DNA of 64,000 nucleotides from contig JBNKRJ010000111.1 in NCBI GenBank assembly GCA_050296515.1, forward strand, positions 43,312 to 107,311, read 5' to 3'. Within the stretch, counting starts at the first letter, position 1. Every line of letters starts with the position of its first letter. This stretch comes from NBLH01 sp050296515. Lineage in GTDB: Bacteria > Bacteroidota > Bacteroidia > Bacteroidales > NBLH01. A program made the position numbers and the translations under genes. The notes below the pieces were generated by a model that was not told where the DNA came from, ran no database searches, and saw only the letters and a list, made by a program, of their open reading frames with translations. Positions 18,723 to 26,528 of the stretch are shown here, piece by piece.

Positions 18723-19808
18723 ATGAATGATTTAATTTTTGAATTTTATCAGAAATTTTCAAAAGACAGTTTTTGTCTTTTGTATGATGGAAATATTGTT
18801 GATGAAGTGACTGATAAAATCATTGATCTTAGTGATTTTAACTACCTGGGCCAGGATAATTATAAAAGGACAAGGAAAAAGGTTTCATTTTTGCTTGCCG
18901 AATGTTTTCAAAACATAATCAGGCATGGTGAGAACCTTTTTCAATCGCAAACAAATGAAGTCGATTTTGGTTTCTTTCTCACAAGGCATATAAACGACAC
19001 CTATTTCATAACCTCTGCAAATCTTATAAAAACTGGAAAAGTTGCTAATTTAAAATCGCAGCTTAATAAAGTAAATAGCCTTGATAAAGAAAGTCTGAAA
19101 GCTCTTTATTTGGATATGCTTGAAAATAAAAGTTTTTCTGAAAAGGGTGGGGCAGGACTGGGCTTAATTGAGATAGCCCGAAAATCAGGACAAAAGATTG
19201 AATATGTTGTTGATGAGTATCAGGATGATTATTCCATTTTTTATAACCAGATTATGCTGAAAGATGAAAAACAAATAGCCGAGCATAGTGGTTATAGAAT
19301 AGTAGAAGCTATGGAATTGCACCGTAAAATGATGACTGAAGAAATCATAATGGTACAAAAAGGAGACTTTTCAAAAAACTTTATCAATCCGATTTTAAAT
19401 ATTCTCGATAAAAACATTAAAGAAGTAAACAAACAGGCAAATCCACGAAGAAAAACATATCATGTATTGGTTGAATTAATTCAAAACATGAGTAAATATG
19501 CTATTAAACTAAATGACAAAAAGGAGGGTGCTTTTTTATTAAAAAGAAGGGACAATGGCTTGATTATCAGTGCAGGTAACTTTATTGAAAAACAACATGT
19601 TGAGCCTCTTGAAAGACAACTTTCAAGAATTAATACATTGACTAAAAAGGAAATTAAGTTGAATTACCTAAAAGCATTGAATGATGAACACCCTGAAATA
19701 AGAATTGAACTTTTAGAAATTGCAAAGCACATTGATGGTCCTGTTGAGTTTAGTTTCATTCACTCTGTAAACGGGCAAATATTCTTTGCAATTACTGTTG
19801 TTGTTTAA
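18723..19808 (+). CDS. SiaB-like (DUF6272) protein with two tandem kinase-fold halves
   Basis: A 361-residue cytosolic protein of the SiaB-like protein-kinase family (HATPase/anti-sigma kinase fold). In the first half (1-185), ECFQNIIRHG gives E60, N64 and H68 of the N-box, and GGAGLGLIEIARKSG is the ATP-lid Gly box. The second half (about 190-361) repeats the pattern. It has VELIQNMSKYA as a counterpart to the N-box, but no Gly-rich box, only HPEIRIELLEIAKHI. So the second copy has lost its obvious ATP-lid. SiaB in Pseudomonas is a kinase/phosphatase partner in c-di-GMP signalling; no SiaC-like gene is adjacent here. Confidence 0.8.
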   Translation: MNDLIFEFYQKFSKDSFCLLYDGNIVDEVTDKIIDLSDFNYLGQDNYKRTRKKVSFLLAECFQNIIRHGENLFQSQTNEVDFGFFLTRHINDTYFITSANLIKTGKVANLKSQLNKVNSLDKESLKALYLDMLENKSFSEKGGAGLGLIEIARKSGQKIEYVVDEYQDDYSIFYNQIMLKDEKQIAEHSGYRIVEAMELHRKMMTEEIIMVQKGDFSKNFINPILNILDKNIKEVNKQANPRRKTYHVLVELIQNMSKYAIKLNDKKEGAFLLKRRDNGLIISAGNFIEKQHVEPLERQLSRINTLTKKEIKLNYLKALNDEHPEIRIELLEIAKHIDGPVEFSFIHSVNGQIFFAITVVV

Positions 19809-19811
19809 GAA

Positions 19812-20411
19812 TCAAATCAATCCCGGTTTTTTTAATTCTTTTTCTATGTTAATGCCATTACTGAAATGAATGGTGTGAAAGCCAATTTCATTAGCCGTTT
19901 TAATATTTTTAAGGGCTGTCATCAATAAAAAGTGATTCATTTGCATTAATCTGAAACCTGTCGAGCAATAAATAAAATATTTCCTTATTTGGTTTAATCA
20001 CTTTTTCAATACCTGAAACTACAATTCCTTCAAAGTCATTTAAAAACGTGAATTTACTTTGGGCTATAGGAAAGGTTTCGGCAGATCAGTTGGTAAGGCT
20101 AAAGAGCCGGTAACTTTTCTTTAATTGTGGCAATAACTTTGTGTTTTCTTCAATTCCTCCGGCCAGCATTTTTTCAAAATCATCGTAATAATGTTGAATC
20201 ATCTTTTCATATTCAGGATGTTCCTTTTTCAGGTTTTTTATGGCGATATCAAATGGCAGACCGGCATCCTGTTGCTCGTTCCATTCATACGTACAGATAT
20301 TCTCCAGAAAATGTTCCATTTGATTTTCATTCTCAAATAGTTCCCTGAATAAATGTCTTGGATTCCAGTCAATTAATACACCGCCAAAATCAAATATGAT
20401 GTTTTAATCAT
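19812..20411 (-). pseudogene. HAD-family hydrolase, disrupted by three lesions
   Basis: The reading frames together spell a complete HAD hydrolase (IFDFGGVLIDW at the start; SLTN then WSAETFP in the middle; SLFIDDS near the end; KELKKPGLI at the C-terminus). The gene is not intact. A single base is missing between the ATG at 20411 and IFDFGG. A stop TGA stands at 20086-20088 where Trp (TGG) belongs in SLTNWSAE. An extra C lies near 19913-19915 before the codons for KNIKTANEIG. The product would be a haloacid-dehalogenase-like phosphatase. An error-prone assembly could mimic this, but neighbouring genes are clean. Confidence 0.85.
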
Positions 20412-20427
20412 TCTTAAAGTTTTACGT

Positions 20428-20817
20428 TTATTCGGTTATTTCTACCTGGTTTCCTTCAGGGTCAAGAACTACACTTTCGTAATACCCGTCACCTGTTATA
20501 CGTGGTTCACTTGCAATAATGAAACCATCTTGTCGCAGCTTTGCAGTTAGTTCATCAACCTTTGTTCGGTTTCCAACTGAAATAGCAAGATGTACCAGGC
20601 CGCATCCAACCAAATTTCCTCCAATATTTTCCGAAATGCCAGGATGGTTCATTATTTCCAATCGTGTTTCAGAACCTTCAAAAGATAGGAAATAGGATGA
20701 AAAACCTTTTGTTTCATTCACATACTTTTCACCACAACTCATATTAAAATAAGTTGTATAAAATCTCCTGATTTGTTCCAAATCATTTACCCAAAGGGCG
20801 ATGTGTTCTATTTTCAT
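20428..20817 (-). CDS. VOC-family (glyoxalase-like) protein
   Basis: A 129-residue one-domain vicinal-oxygen-chelate protein with two beta-alpha-beta-beta-beta repeats. The first is MKIEHIALWVNDLEQIRRFY; the second begins VHLAISVGNRTKVDELTAKL, and the end is SVVLDPEGNQVEITE. His in HIALWV, His in GLVHLAI and Glu in VEI give the expected metal ligands of a glyoxalase/lactoylglutathione-lyase-like or dioxygenase-like protein. It follows the thiamine-binding-protein gene by 25 bp and may be the last gene of that operon. Confidence 0.85.
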   Translation of the reverse strand: MKIEHIALWVNDLEQIRRFYTTYFNMSCGEKYVNETKGFSSYFLSFEGSETRLEIMNHPGISENIGGNLVGCGLVHLAISVGNRTKVDELTAKLRQDGFIIASEPRITGDGYYESVVLDPEGNQVEITE

Positions 20818-20842
20818 TTCAGGATTTGATTATTGGGTTAAA

Positions 20843-21085
20843 TTATTTACTGCATCCACAAATATTCGAGAGTTTTAACTGCATCGAAAACAGTGTTTTA
20901 TCTTCCATTTTATTGTAAATTTCTTGTATCAGGGCAAAAAGCTTTTCCTTTTCTCCACTAATTGCAGTCGACATGGCACCGATGGTATATGACAGTCCTG
21001 AATCCTCAATTATTGCCAAAACTTCATTTATTTCGTTGATGTAATCGTTGCTTTTAATCGGAATAAACGAAATTTCACACCCCAT
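20843..21085 (-). CDS. MTH1187/YkoF-type thiamine-binding-fold protein
   Basis: An 80-residue protein of the thiamine-binding protein family (PF01910; ferredoxin-like fold). GCEISFIPIKSN is the first strand, and TIGAMSTAISGE matches the ligand loop (G-x-M-x-T-x-I-x-G). I take the ATG at 21085 because it overlaps the TAA of the methyltransferase (TAATG) and begins the family's strand 1 directly; ATGs further upstream exist. It may bind thiamine or a related pyrimidine. No thiamine pathway gene is next to it. Confidence 0.78.
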   Translation of the reverse strand: MGCEISFIPIKSNDYINEINEVLAIIEDSGLSYTIGAMSTAISGEKEKLFALIQEIYNKMEDKTLFSMQLKLSNICGCSK

Positions 21086-21756
21086 TATTTTTTCCATAGT
21101 CCACAAATAAATCCGCCTCTGTTTTTATTTCTTAGCGTATTTTCTAAATCAAGACATAGTTCTTCATCTGGTGTGTCAGGTAAAAAGAACAGACTCTCAC
21201 TAAAATCAACCAAATGATCTTGTTTGATTTTATTCAACATCGATTTGCCAACGAGATTGGCATATTTGAAAACAGAATTTTCCTGAAACCATGGCGTTTC
21301 ATATAATTCTCCCCAGGCACTTTCCCTGTTGATAGTTCCTACAACAATGGGAGCATCATTTTTTGCAACTCTAAACATTTCTTCAAACCCTTTTTCAACA
21401 TCATCAAAAAACTCAATTGCAGTAACAGAAACAACTGCATCAAATAAATCATTAACAAAATCAAGGTTTTCAACTTGGCCGATTCTGAAATCAATGTTTA
21501 ATTTTCTACTTTTTGTCTTCTCAATGGCAATATCTAACATTTTTTGCGAAACATCTATAGCGGTTACAACACATCCGGCTTCGGCCAGCTTTATGCTGTA
21601 GTTGCCTGTTCCACAGCCAATATCAAGAATCTTCATTCCTCTTTTTGGTTGAAGAAGCTCCATGGCTAGTGAGGTTTCAACTTCGTCTATTAGCCTGCCT
21701 TTTTTGGTTTGGTACCAGCCATCGTATGTACCAGCTTCTTTATCGAAAACAATCAT
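21085..21756 (-). CDS. Class I SAM-dependent methyltransferase
   Basis: A 223-residue methyltransferase with a Rossmann-like SAM-binding fold. Motif I is ILDIGCGTGNYSIKLAE (about 40-56), motif II VTAIDVSQKML, and motif III region DAVVSVTAIEFFDD. The C-terminal part, with GGFICGLW, is probably substrate specific. It overlaps the DUF2809 gene by 4 bp (ATGA) and the thiamine-binding-protein gene by 1 bp. The methyl acceptor is unknown. Confidence 0.9.
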   Translation of the reverse strand: MIVFDKEAGTYDGWYQTKKGRLIDEVETSLAMELLQPKRGMKILDIGCGTGNYSIKLAEAGCVVTAIDVSQKMLDIAIEKTKSRKLNIDFRIGQVENLDFVNDLFDAVVSVTAIEFFDDVEKGFEEMFRVAKNDAPIVVGTINRESAWGELYETPWFQENSVFKYANLVGKSMLNKIKQDHLVDFSESLFFLPDTPDEELCLDLENTLRNKNRGGFICGLWKK

Positions 21757-22139
21757 GCTTTAGTTTTTCCGTGGTTTAGTCTGTATTTTTCAACTACAAT
21801 TATAATTAAAAACCCGAAAGAATAGGCGATTAAATCTTCAAAAGAAAATGAGGTTCCAATAATGATTCTCATTATTTTATTCTCGCCAAGACCTAGAATA
21901 TCAACAATTTTAAGATATTGTAAAAATTCTACGCAATAAGCAAAAAGAAGCACTGAGACAGATACAGTAAAATATTTGGCATTCCAGAAACTTCTTAAAA
22001 AGCAATAAATGAGTATTACCACCAAAACATCACCAATGTAAGGCCTGATAAAATTATCATGAACATACAGGGCGATTAGTACTTCAATTATAAATAGAAG
22101 AATGGTAAATAGAAAGTAAACTTTTCTGAATTTAAACAT
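21753..22139 (-). CDS. DUF2809 family membrane protein
   Basis: A 128-residue inner-membrane protein with four hydrophobic segments at about 8-28, 35-55, 58-74 and 99-117. The motif VEFLQYLKIVDILGLGENK is typical of DUF2809 (PF10990). No function is known for the family. It is first in a four-gene run (DUF2809, methyltransferase, thiamine-binding protein, VOC protein) with overlaps of 4 and 1 bp, then 25 bp. Confidence 0.8.
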   Translation of the reverse strand: MFKFRKVYFLFTILLFIIEVLIALYVHDNFIRPYIGDVLVVILIYCFLRSFWNAKYFTVSVSVLLFAYCVEFLQYLKIVDILGLGENKIMRIIIGTSFSFEDLIAYSFGFLIIIVVEKYRLNHGKTKA

Positions 22140-22300
22140 TTGTGAACACGTTAAAAAAGTTTACAAGTTTACAATTTGATACGTGTATTTACAAGTTAAT
22201 TCGGATTATTAATCAAAACACAAAAGTCAAACTGGTTGAATCATTGCGAATTAGACTTTTTAGATAAATATTATTTATTTTTATCAGAAATAAATAAACA

Positions 22301-23851
22301 ATGGACTCCTCATATAAAAAAATACGATTGATCTTTCTTTTAATCATTGCACTGCCTACTGCCATATTTTCGATCTACGAAATTGGCTCATATAAAAAAA
22401 ACGAAAAGGTTATTAATACCATCTATGATAATCAGTTAGATGCGATTCTTTATTCTGTAAATGAATATTCGAATATTGTAATTAGTAATTGGAGAAGCAA
22501 AATGGATGTTATTTGTAATTCAAATAGCAAGGAAACAAAAAATAAATTAAACGAACTGAAAAATAAATTACCAGGGGTTCAGGCATTGTACCAATTTAAT
22601 ATGGATATAGAACCTTTGTCAAATATCGAACATGATAGTAGTGAGATGGAGCTTCAGACAGAAATTACCCAGCTTTTAAAAGATAGTGTTCAAATAATTA
22701 GAAAGTTAGAGCAATACATAAAAGCAAATTACCCAAAGGTTGAGCCCTTCAATGTGAATAATAATAACATTCAGGTACTTGTATTTTTAATAAAGACAGA
22801 AGAGCAAACAATTGTAAATGCCCTTGTATTAAATTCATTAGAGTTTATTGAAGATGTACTTGACCCGAAAATCCAGCAAATTTCACAAGATAAATTTTAC
22901 ATTGGAGCATTTATTGATACTTCAACGAATGTTGTTTACAATTCGGATAAAAGAGCTGAAAAGGTTGAATTTAAGCATAATAAACCATTCTGGTTTTTCT
23001 CAAATTATTATTTAGGAATAGAACTTAAAGGCCAGAGCATCAGTCAAGTGATAAAAGCCAGATCAAGACAAAATATTTATATCATTGCAATTATTGATTT
23101 AGTACTGCTGTTTGGTGCATGGTTGATTTATCGCAACCTGAAGAAACAAATGGAGCTTGCTCAATTAAAGTCCGATTTTATTTCAAATGTTTCTCATGAG
23201 ATAAGAACTCCTTTGGCACTTATTAGCATGTATATTGAAACACTTGATTTAGACCGAGTGAAAACCGAGAAAAAAAAGAAAGAATATTACTCGATTATTT
23301 ATAATGAAACACAACGTTTATCAAACCTCGTAAACAAGATTTTGAATTTCTCGCAAATTGAAAATGATAAGCGGAAATACGTATTTTCCAAAACCAATTT
23401 AAACAACATTGTTAATGAAGTTGTTAATACTTTTAAATATCATTTGGAAGAAAAAAATTTTGAATTGCAACTTGAATTTGACGAAGAAATTCCTCAAATA
23501 ATGGCTGAGTCCGAAGCTTTAACTGATGCTTTGGTAAACCTTGTAGATAATGCTATAAAATACAGTGGCGGCCAAAAGTTTATTGGAATAAAAACAGGTA
23601 AACAAAAGGATGGAGTTTTTGTTGAGATCAAAGACAATGGAATTGGAATTTCAGAAAATGATCAAAAGAAAATTTTCGATAAGTTCTATCGGGTTACCGA
23701 AAAAAACCTTGCCTACAAAGCAAAGGGATCTGGTTTAGGTCTCTCAATTGTAAAACACGTAATAGATAAACATAATGGAAAAATCTACGTAAAAAGCAAG
23801 GTTGGAAGTGGAACGAGTTTTAAGGTGGTTTTTCCAGTGGTTGTAAGTTAA
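22301..23851 (+). CDS. Sensor histidine kinase (orphan)
   Basis: A 516-residue membrane histidine kinase. TM1 is at about residues 9-27, an extracytoplasmic sensor domain at 30-260, and TM2 at about 262-280. A short linker (MELAQLKSDF) leads into the HisKA domain with His299 in SNVSHEIRTPLALISM. The ATPase domain has N-box DALVNLVDNAIKYSG, G1 EIKDNGIGIS, F-box FDKFYRV and G2 KGSGLGLSIVKHV. No response regulator is adjacent: upstream is the divergent DUF2809 operon and downstream the convergent SusCD operon. Confidence 0.93.
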   Translation: MDSSYKKIRLIFLLIIALPTAIFSIYEIGSYKKNEKVINTIYDNQLDAILYSVNEYSNIVISNWRSKMDVICNSNSKETKNKLNELKNKLPGVQALYQFNMDIEPLSNIEHDSSEMELQTEITQLLKDSVQIIRKLEQYIKANYPKVEPFNVNNNNIQVLVFLIKTEEQTIVNALVLNSLEFIEDVLDPKIQQISQDKFYIGAFIDTSTNVVYNSDKRAEKVEFKHNKPFWFFSNYYLGIELKGQSISQVIKARSRQNIYIIAIIDLVLLFGAWLIYRNLKKQMELAQLKSDFISNVSHEIRTPLALISMYIETLDLDRVKTEKKKKEYYSIIYNETQRLSNLVNKILNFSQIENDKRKYVFSKTNLNNIVNEVVNTFKYHLEEKNFELQLEFDEEIPQIMAESEALTDALVNLVDNAIKYSGGQKFIGIKTGKQKDGVFVEIKDNGIGISENDQKKIFDKFYRVTEKNLAYKAKGSGLGLSIVKHVIDKHNGKIYVKSKVGSGTSFKVVFPVVVS

Positions 23852-23870
23852 TTCTTGACATTAACGAATG

Positions 23871-23900
23871 TAAAAAGAGGAGTTATTGTAACTCCCCTTT
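23871..23900 (-). terminator. Intrinsic terminator of the SusC/SusD operon
   Basis: Stem GGAGTTA / TAACTCC (7 bp) around TTG, extended by AAAG/CTTT across one mismatch. On the minus strand the stem is followed by CTTTTT, a proper U tract, 13 bp after the lipoprotein stop. It may also slow readthrough from the plus-strand kinase. Confidence 0.75.
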
Positions 23901-23913
23901 GCTGCTAAATATT

Positions 23914-24849
23914 TTATAACTTCACTGCTGTATATGGGTTGACTCCCCAGTTATGACCTGCTTCATCAAAAACAGTAAGATTTAACATTAACATATCTGC
24001 ACAGCCAAAAATTGTTCCTGTTCCTTGATGGTATCCTTGTCCCCAGTCTGCTAACCCCCAGGTTGCTGGATGCCATGTGCTTTGTTTTTCAACAATTGCA
24101 GCACCAGTAACAGGATCAATATCAATAATCATATCATACGTTGCAGAAGGATCTCCAGGAACAGGATGATCAAAAACATCAATGCAAGTTATTTGATTTT
24201 CTCCCGGACCAGCCACAATTTCAAATATACCATCAACAACCCATGTTTCCCATGGATCTGTTACCCATTGATAAGTTCCAACAAAGGATTCTACATTAAA
24301 TGAGTTTTCTGGACAGCCAATGATAAAATTGAAAGCAAAACCTGATTTATATCCATTTGCTTGATCAAAAACCTTTACATCTACATTTCCATTTGGGTGG
24401 TAAGATGTAGAATCATTATTATTAACATCAGTTAGTTCTTCAAATTTAGGTTCTTTTCCATAGTACACGGTTCCATCAGTTGCAGTGACAGTTCCAATAA
24501 ACGAAAAACCGTCTCCAAAATTAATATCATCAACAGTTACACCTAGTAAACCAGCCAAATTACTACTTGTTAAACTAAAGTTTATTGGAAAGGATGTATA
24601 GGTTCCAACTATTGCAGTATCATTAGAAAAGGTTGATGTTACCTTTAATTCATAGCTTGCAACAGGTCCTTTTGCTACTAGAGTTCCTGAATAAACAAGA
24701 TCGCTGATTGAACTTACTCCAACTACTGCATCGGGCATAGTTTCAAAATATACATATGCTCCATCCTGAAGTTCATCCAAATATAAATCCTTAGTGTTAC
24801 ACGATACTATTGTAAGCAGTGCTACTAATATTACTAATATTTTTTTCAT
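23914..24849 (-). CDS. Lipoprotein of a SusC/SusD locus, function unknown
   Basis: A 311-residue lipoprotein. The signal sequence MKKILVILVALLTIVSC gives a lipobox with Cys17. The mature part is beta-rich, with two apparent Ig-like/immunoglobulin-fold blocks (about 20-150 and 160-311), many Asp/Gly/Thr residues and no catalytic motif. It is 7 bp after the SusD-like gene. A surface-exposed substrate-binding role in glycan or peptide uptake is inferred from that position only. Confidence 0.75.
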   Translation of the reverse strand: MKKILVILVALLTIVSCNTKDLYLDELQDGAYVYFETMPDAVVGVSSISDLVYSGTLVAKGPVASYELKVTSTFSNDTAIVGTYTSFPINFSLTSSNLAGLLGVTVDDINFGDGFSFIGTVTATDGTVYYGKEPKFEELTDVNNNDSTSYHPNGNVDVKVFDQANGYKSGFAFNFIIGCPENSFNVESFVGTYQWVTDPWETWVVDGIFEIVAGPGENQITCIDVFDHPVPGDPSATYDMIIDIDPVTGAAIVEKQSTWHPATWGLADWGQGYHQGTGTIFGCADMLMLNLTVFDEAGHNWGVNPYTAVKL

Positions 24850-24856
24850 ATCGGTT

Positions 24857-26503
24857 TTAATTTAAAGTTGTTGATTTATTATCCCAAAATACCGTTGCAG
24901 TTACAACTTTCTGTTTGAAATTTTCATTTCTGTCAATTAGATTTTGCGGATACTGATAACTTCTGGGAAATGCACCAATTGATTTAACAGAACTTTCAAT
25001 ATTTGAAGGTAGTCCTGTTCTTCTATACATATTATACATTTCAATTCCATTACCATAAAGTGCAATAAAATATTCTTTTGCAATAACATCAGATACTTCA
25101 TCTTTTGAAACCAATTCCGCAGCATCAAACAAAGCAGTTGTTTCTGCCAGATAGTCTGTAACCTGAGTTGAAGCCATTGTTAATTCATATCCTGTACCTG
25201 CAGCCTGGCCTGCTCCAAAATCTAATACTTTTGAAATTGATTGAGATACTCCATTTTCAAAATAAGCTTGTGCGTCATCAGTTGTTCCATATGCTACTTC
25301 ATATTCCGCAAGCATAAAATTTACATAAGAAGATAGTAGAATTGGGAAAATACCTGCTCCATTGGCACCTTGGTTTTTTGTTACAGCAGTAAAGCTATTG
25401 TCATCAAATGCCCCACCAACAGGATATACACCCCACAACGTCCTTTGATCACCATCATTTGGAACTCCATCATCATCACCATGATCTCTTCCCCAGTATG
25501 CATCACCCAAATAGCAATAATGATAAGCGCTACTACCATCGCAAGGTAAATTATCGCCAGAAGGATCCTGATCAGTTTGCCTGTACATGTAGTATCTTAA
25601 TCTAGGGTCCACTGTTGCCTTACTGTCTTTCATTAACCAAATAAGATAATTGCTTTGGTAATATTGTGCTCCGGCAGCACCATAGTTGTCGATAAAGTCT
25701 GGGTGCCTACTGTCAGGATTTGCATTTACTTGCGAATACTGAAATTGGAAATCATCATTAGTACTTGAAATATAATCACCAGAAGCTACAATTGCACTAA
25801 TAGCTGCATCAGAACCATTTGGATCAATTAATCTCATATTCAAATGCATTTTTAACTTTATTGTATTTGCAACCTTTATCCAATTTGTTGGATTTGCATT
25901 TCCGTAAAACAAGTCAGTTGGATTTGCTTTTGGTGTTCCTGCTTTAAAATCGGCAATTGCTCCATCTAGGAGTGTAAATGCTGCGTCATAAATATCTGCA
26001 TCATCGTCAGAGCCCGGTTGAAAATTATCAGCTCCCTGGAATGCTTGAGAATATGGAATATCTCCAAAGAAATCAACTAAAGTAGCCATTACATAGGCCT
26101 TTATTACTTTTGCCATTCCTGCATGGTAGTTCAAGTTTCCATCAGCCTCTGCCTTTTCAATTACTAAATTGCAATTTTTAAGAACACCCATATAAGCCCA
26201 TGCCCAAAGCTGGTTTAGAGCTGTGGACCTTTGGTCTGAAAACGGTCCAGTGTATGATCCGAATTGATGAAGTAAACGGCAAGCCCTCATAGCGGAAACA
26301 TTTAATCCAAATGAGTTGTTAGATCTTTGTCCTGCAGTAAAGTTTATCAGATTCATCTGGGCATCTGTCAATACCATGTCAATATCAGCCTGATCTGCTG
26401 TTAAGTTATTAGGATCATCTAATTTGTTTTCCATATCTAACATGTCGCAACTGCTCATAAAAGCAAACAACATGATAAATAGAAGTAATATATTATTTTT
26501 CAT
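24857..26503 (-). CDS. SusD/RagB-family surface lipoprotein (SusD-like_2)
   Basis: A 548-residue lipoprotein: signal MKNNILLLFIMLFAFMSSC with lipobox Cys19, then a long helical SusD/RagB body with TPR-like helices. Family hallmarks include NNLTADQADIDMVLTDAQ and the ALNQLWAWAYMGVLKNCN helix region. The protein matches the SusD-like_2 branch often paired with peptide or unknown ligand receptors rather than starch. It lies 25 bp after the SusC partner and before the lipoprotein. The ligand is unknown. Confidence 0.92.
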   Translation of the reverse strand: MKNNILLLFIMLFAFMSSCDMLDMENKLDDPNNLTADQADIDMVLTDAQMNLINFTAGQRSNNSFGLNVSAMRACRLLHQFGSYTGPFSDQRSTALNQLWAWAYMGVLKNCNLVIEKAEADGNLNYHAGMAKVIKAYVMATLVDFFGDIPYSQAFQGADNFQPGSDDDADIYDAAFTLLDGAIADFKAGTPKANPTDLFYGNANPTNWIKVANTIKLKMHLNMRLIDPNGSDAAISAIVASGDYISSTNDDFQFQYSQVNANPDSRHPDFIDNYGAAGAQYYQSNYLIWLMKDSKATVDPRLRYYMYRQTDQDPSGDNLPCDGSSAYHYCYLGDAYWGRDHGDDDGVPNDGDQRTLWGVYPVGGAFDDNSFTAVTKNQGANGAGIFPILLSSYVNFMLAEYEVAYGTTDDAQAYFENGVSQSISKVLDFGAGQAAGTGYELTMASTQVTDYLAETTALFDAAELVSKDEVSDVIAKEYFIALYGNGIEMYNMYRRTGLPSNIESSVKSIGAFPRSYQYPQNLIDRNENFKQKVVTATVFWDNKSTTLN

Positions 26504-26528
26504 TATCTCTGTATTTTAAAGTTATAAA

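Noticed and set aside
20086..20088. TGA read as Trp (recoding) in the HAD gene
   Set aside because: Other genes in the window use TGA as a normal stop, and the same gene has two more lesions, so a nonsense mutation is simpler.
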